Source: Anaerolineales bacterium UBA832 (GTDB lineage Bacteria; Chloroflexota; Anaerolineae; Anaerolineales; UBA11657). Taken from it: a stretch of 6,061 nt of DNA. The number at the start of each line of letters is the position of its first letter. Within the stretch, counting starts at the first letter, position 1. The notes beneath the pieces were generated by a model. That model searched no databases. It saw nothing but the letters and a program-made list of their open reading frames with translations, and was not told the origin of the DNA. A program made the position numbers and the translations under genes. Shown here in pieces: positions 6,022-6,061 of the stretch. The stretch is from contig DBHI01000096.1 of the NCBI GenBank assembly GCA_002296125.1, positions 33,435-39,495 of the forward strand, given 5' to 3'.

Positions 6022-6061
6022 GTGAACCCGAGGCTATTCCGACAAGGTCAAAAAATGGATT
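6022..6061 (+). CDS. Start of an unidentified gene cut by the window edge
   Basis: From the GTG at 6022 the frame stays open to the edge and reads MNPRLFRQGQKMD for thirteen codons. It has a well-placed AAGGA and the same direction as trxB and the SulP gene. An in-frame ATG at 6055, preceded by a weaker AAGG, is an alternative start. Thirteen residues are too few to assign a family. The polar, basic opening would suit the cytoplasmic leader of a membrane protein, but that is a guess. The 114-bp gap after the SulP gene, holding two inverted repeats, leaves open whether it belongs to the same operon. Confidence 0.5.
   Translation, partial: MNPRLFRQGQKMD

Noticed and set aside
6005..6051. GTGAAAAGGAATC... 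resembling part of a cobalamin riboswitch
   Set aside because: Only a short stretch is similar; the other conserved boxes expected for that riboswitch are missing, and the segment is better explained as a Shine-Dalgarno and the start of a coding region.

Overview
This is a compact, low-GC bacterial window (roughly 35-40% G+C by eye). It holds two divergent gene pairs back to back, with short spacers, and a new gene starts at the right edge. There are no rRNA or tRNA genes, insertion sequences, CRISPR repeats or phage genes. The organism is probably a member of the Chloroflexota, possibly a marine SAR202/Dehalococcoidia-like lineage. This is inferred from the style of the ABC exporter (an N-terminal G-W-W-x-Y-L leader and an insert early in the ATPase domain) and from the SulP-STAS-rhodanese fusion. 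No marker gene in the window proves it.

Left half, minus strand (1-2671): an ABC exporter half-transporter (656 aa, ABCB/MsbA-like) is followed by hemW, encoding a HemN-like radical SAM heme chaperone. The two overlap by one base in a TAATG junction, so they are probably co-transcribed and translationally coupled. The hemW C-terminus lies beyond the left edge.

Divergent spacer (2672-2771): 100 bp with overlapping candidate promoters facing both ways. On the right is a strong Shine-Dalgarno before trxB. On the left the exporter has no Shine-Dalgarno, and a TATAAA box sits exactly where a leaderless transcript would need it.

Right half, plus strand (2772-5907): trxB (thioredoxin reductase, 309 aa) is followed after about 30 bp by a SulP-family anion permease (about 724 aa) that carries a STAS domain, a cysteine-bearing linker and a C-terminal rhodanese domain with an intact active-site cysteine. 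The pair suggests uptake of an inorganic sulfur anion linked to sulfur transfer and thioredoxin-based thiol redox. The transported ion cannot be read from sequence.

Right edge (5908-6061): a spacer with two adjoining inverted repeats (5937-5957 and 5956-5996), then a well-placed Shine-Dalgarno and GTG that appear to start another gene in the same direction.

The plus strand is G+T-rich across the whole window whatever the gene direction. This biases the composition of the encoded proteins and suggests the plus strand is the leading strand of replication. I see no clearly new biological system. The best leads are the trxB/SulP-rhodanese unit, the His/Ser/Thr-rich insert in the exporter, and the structured spacer at the right end.
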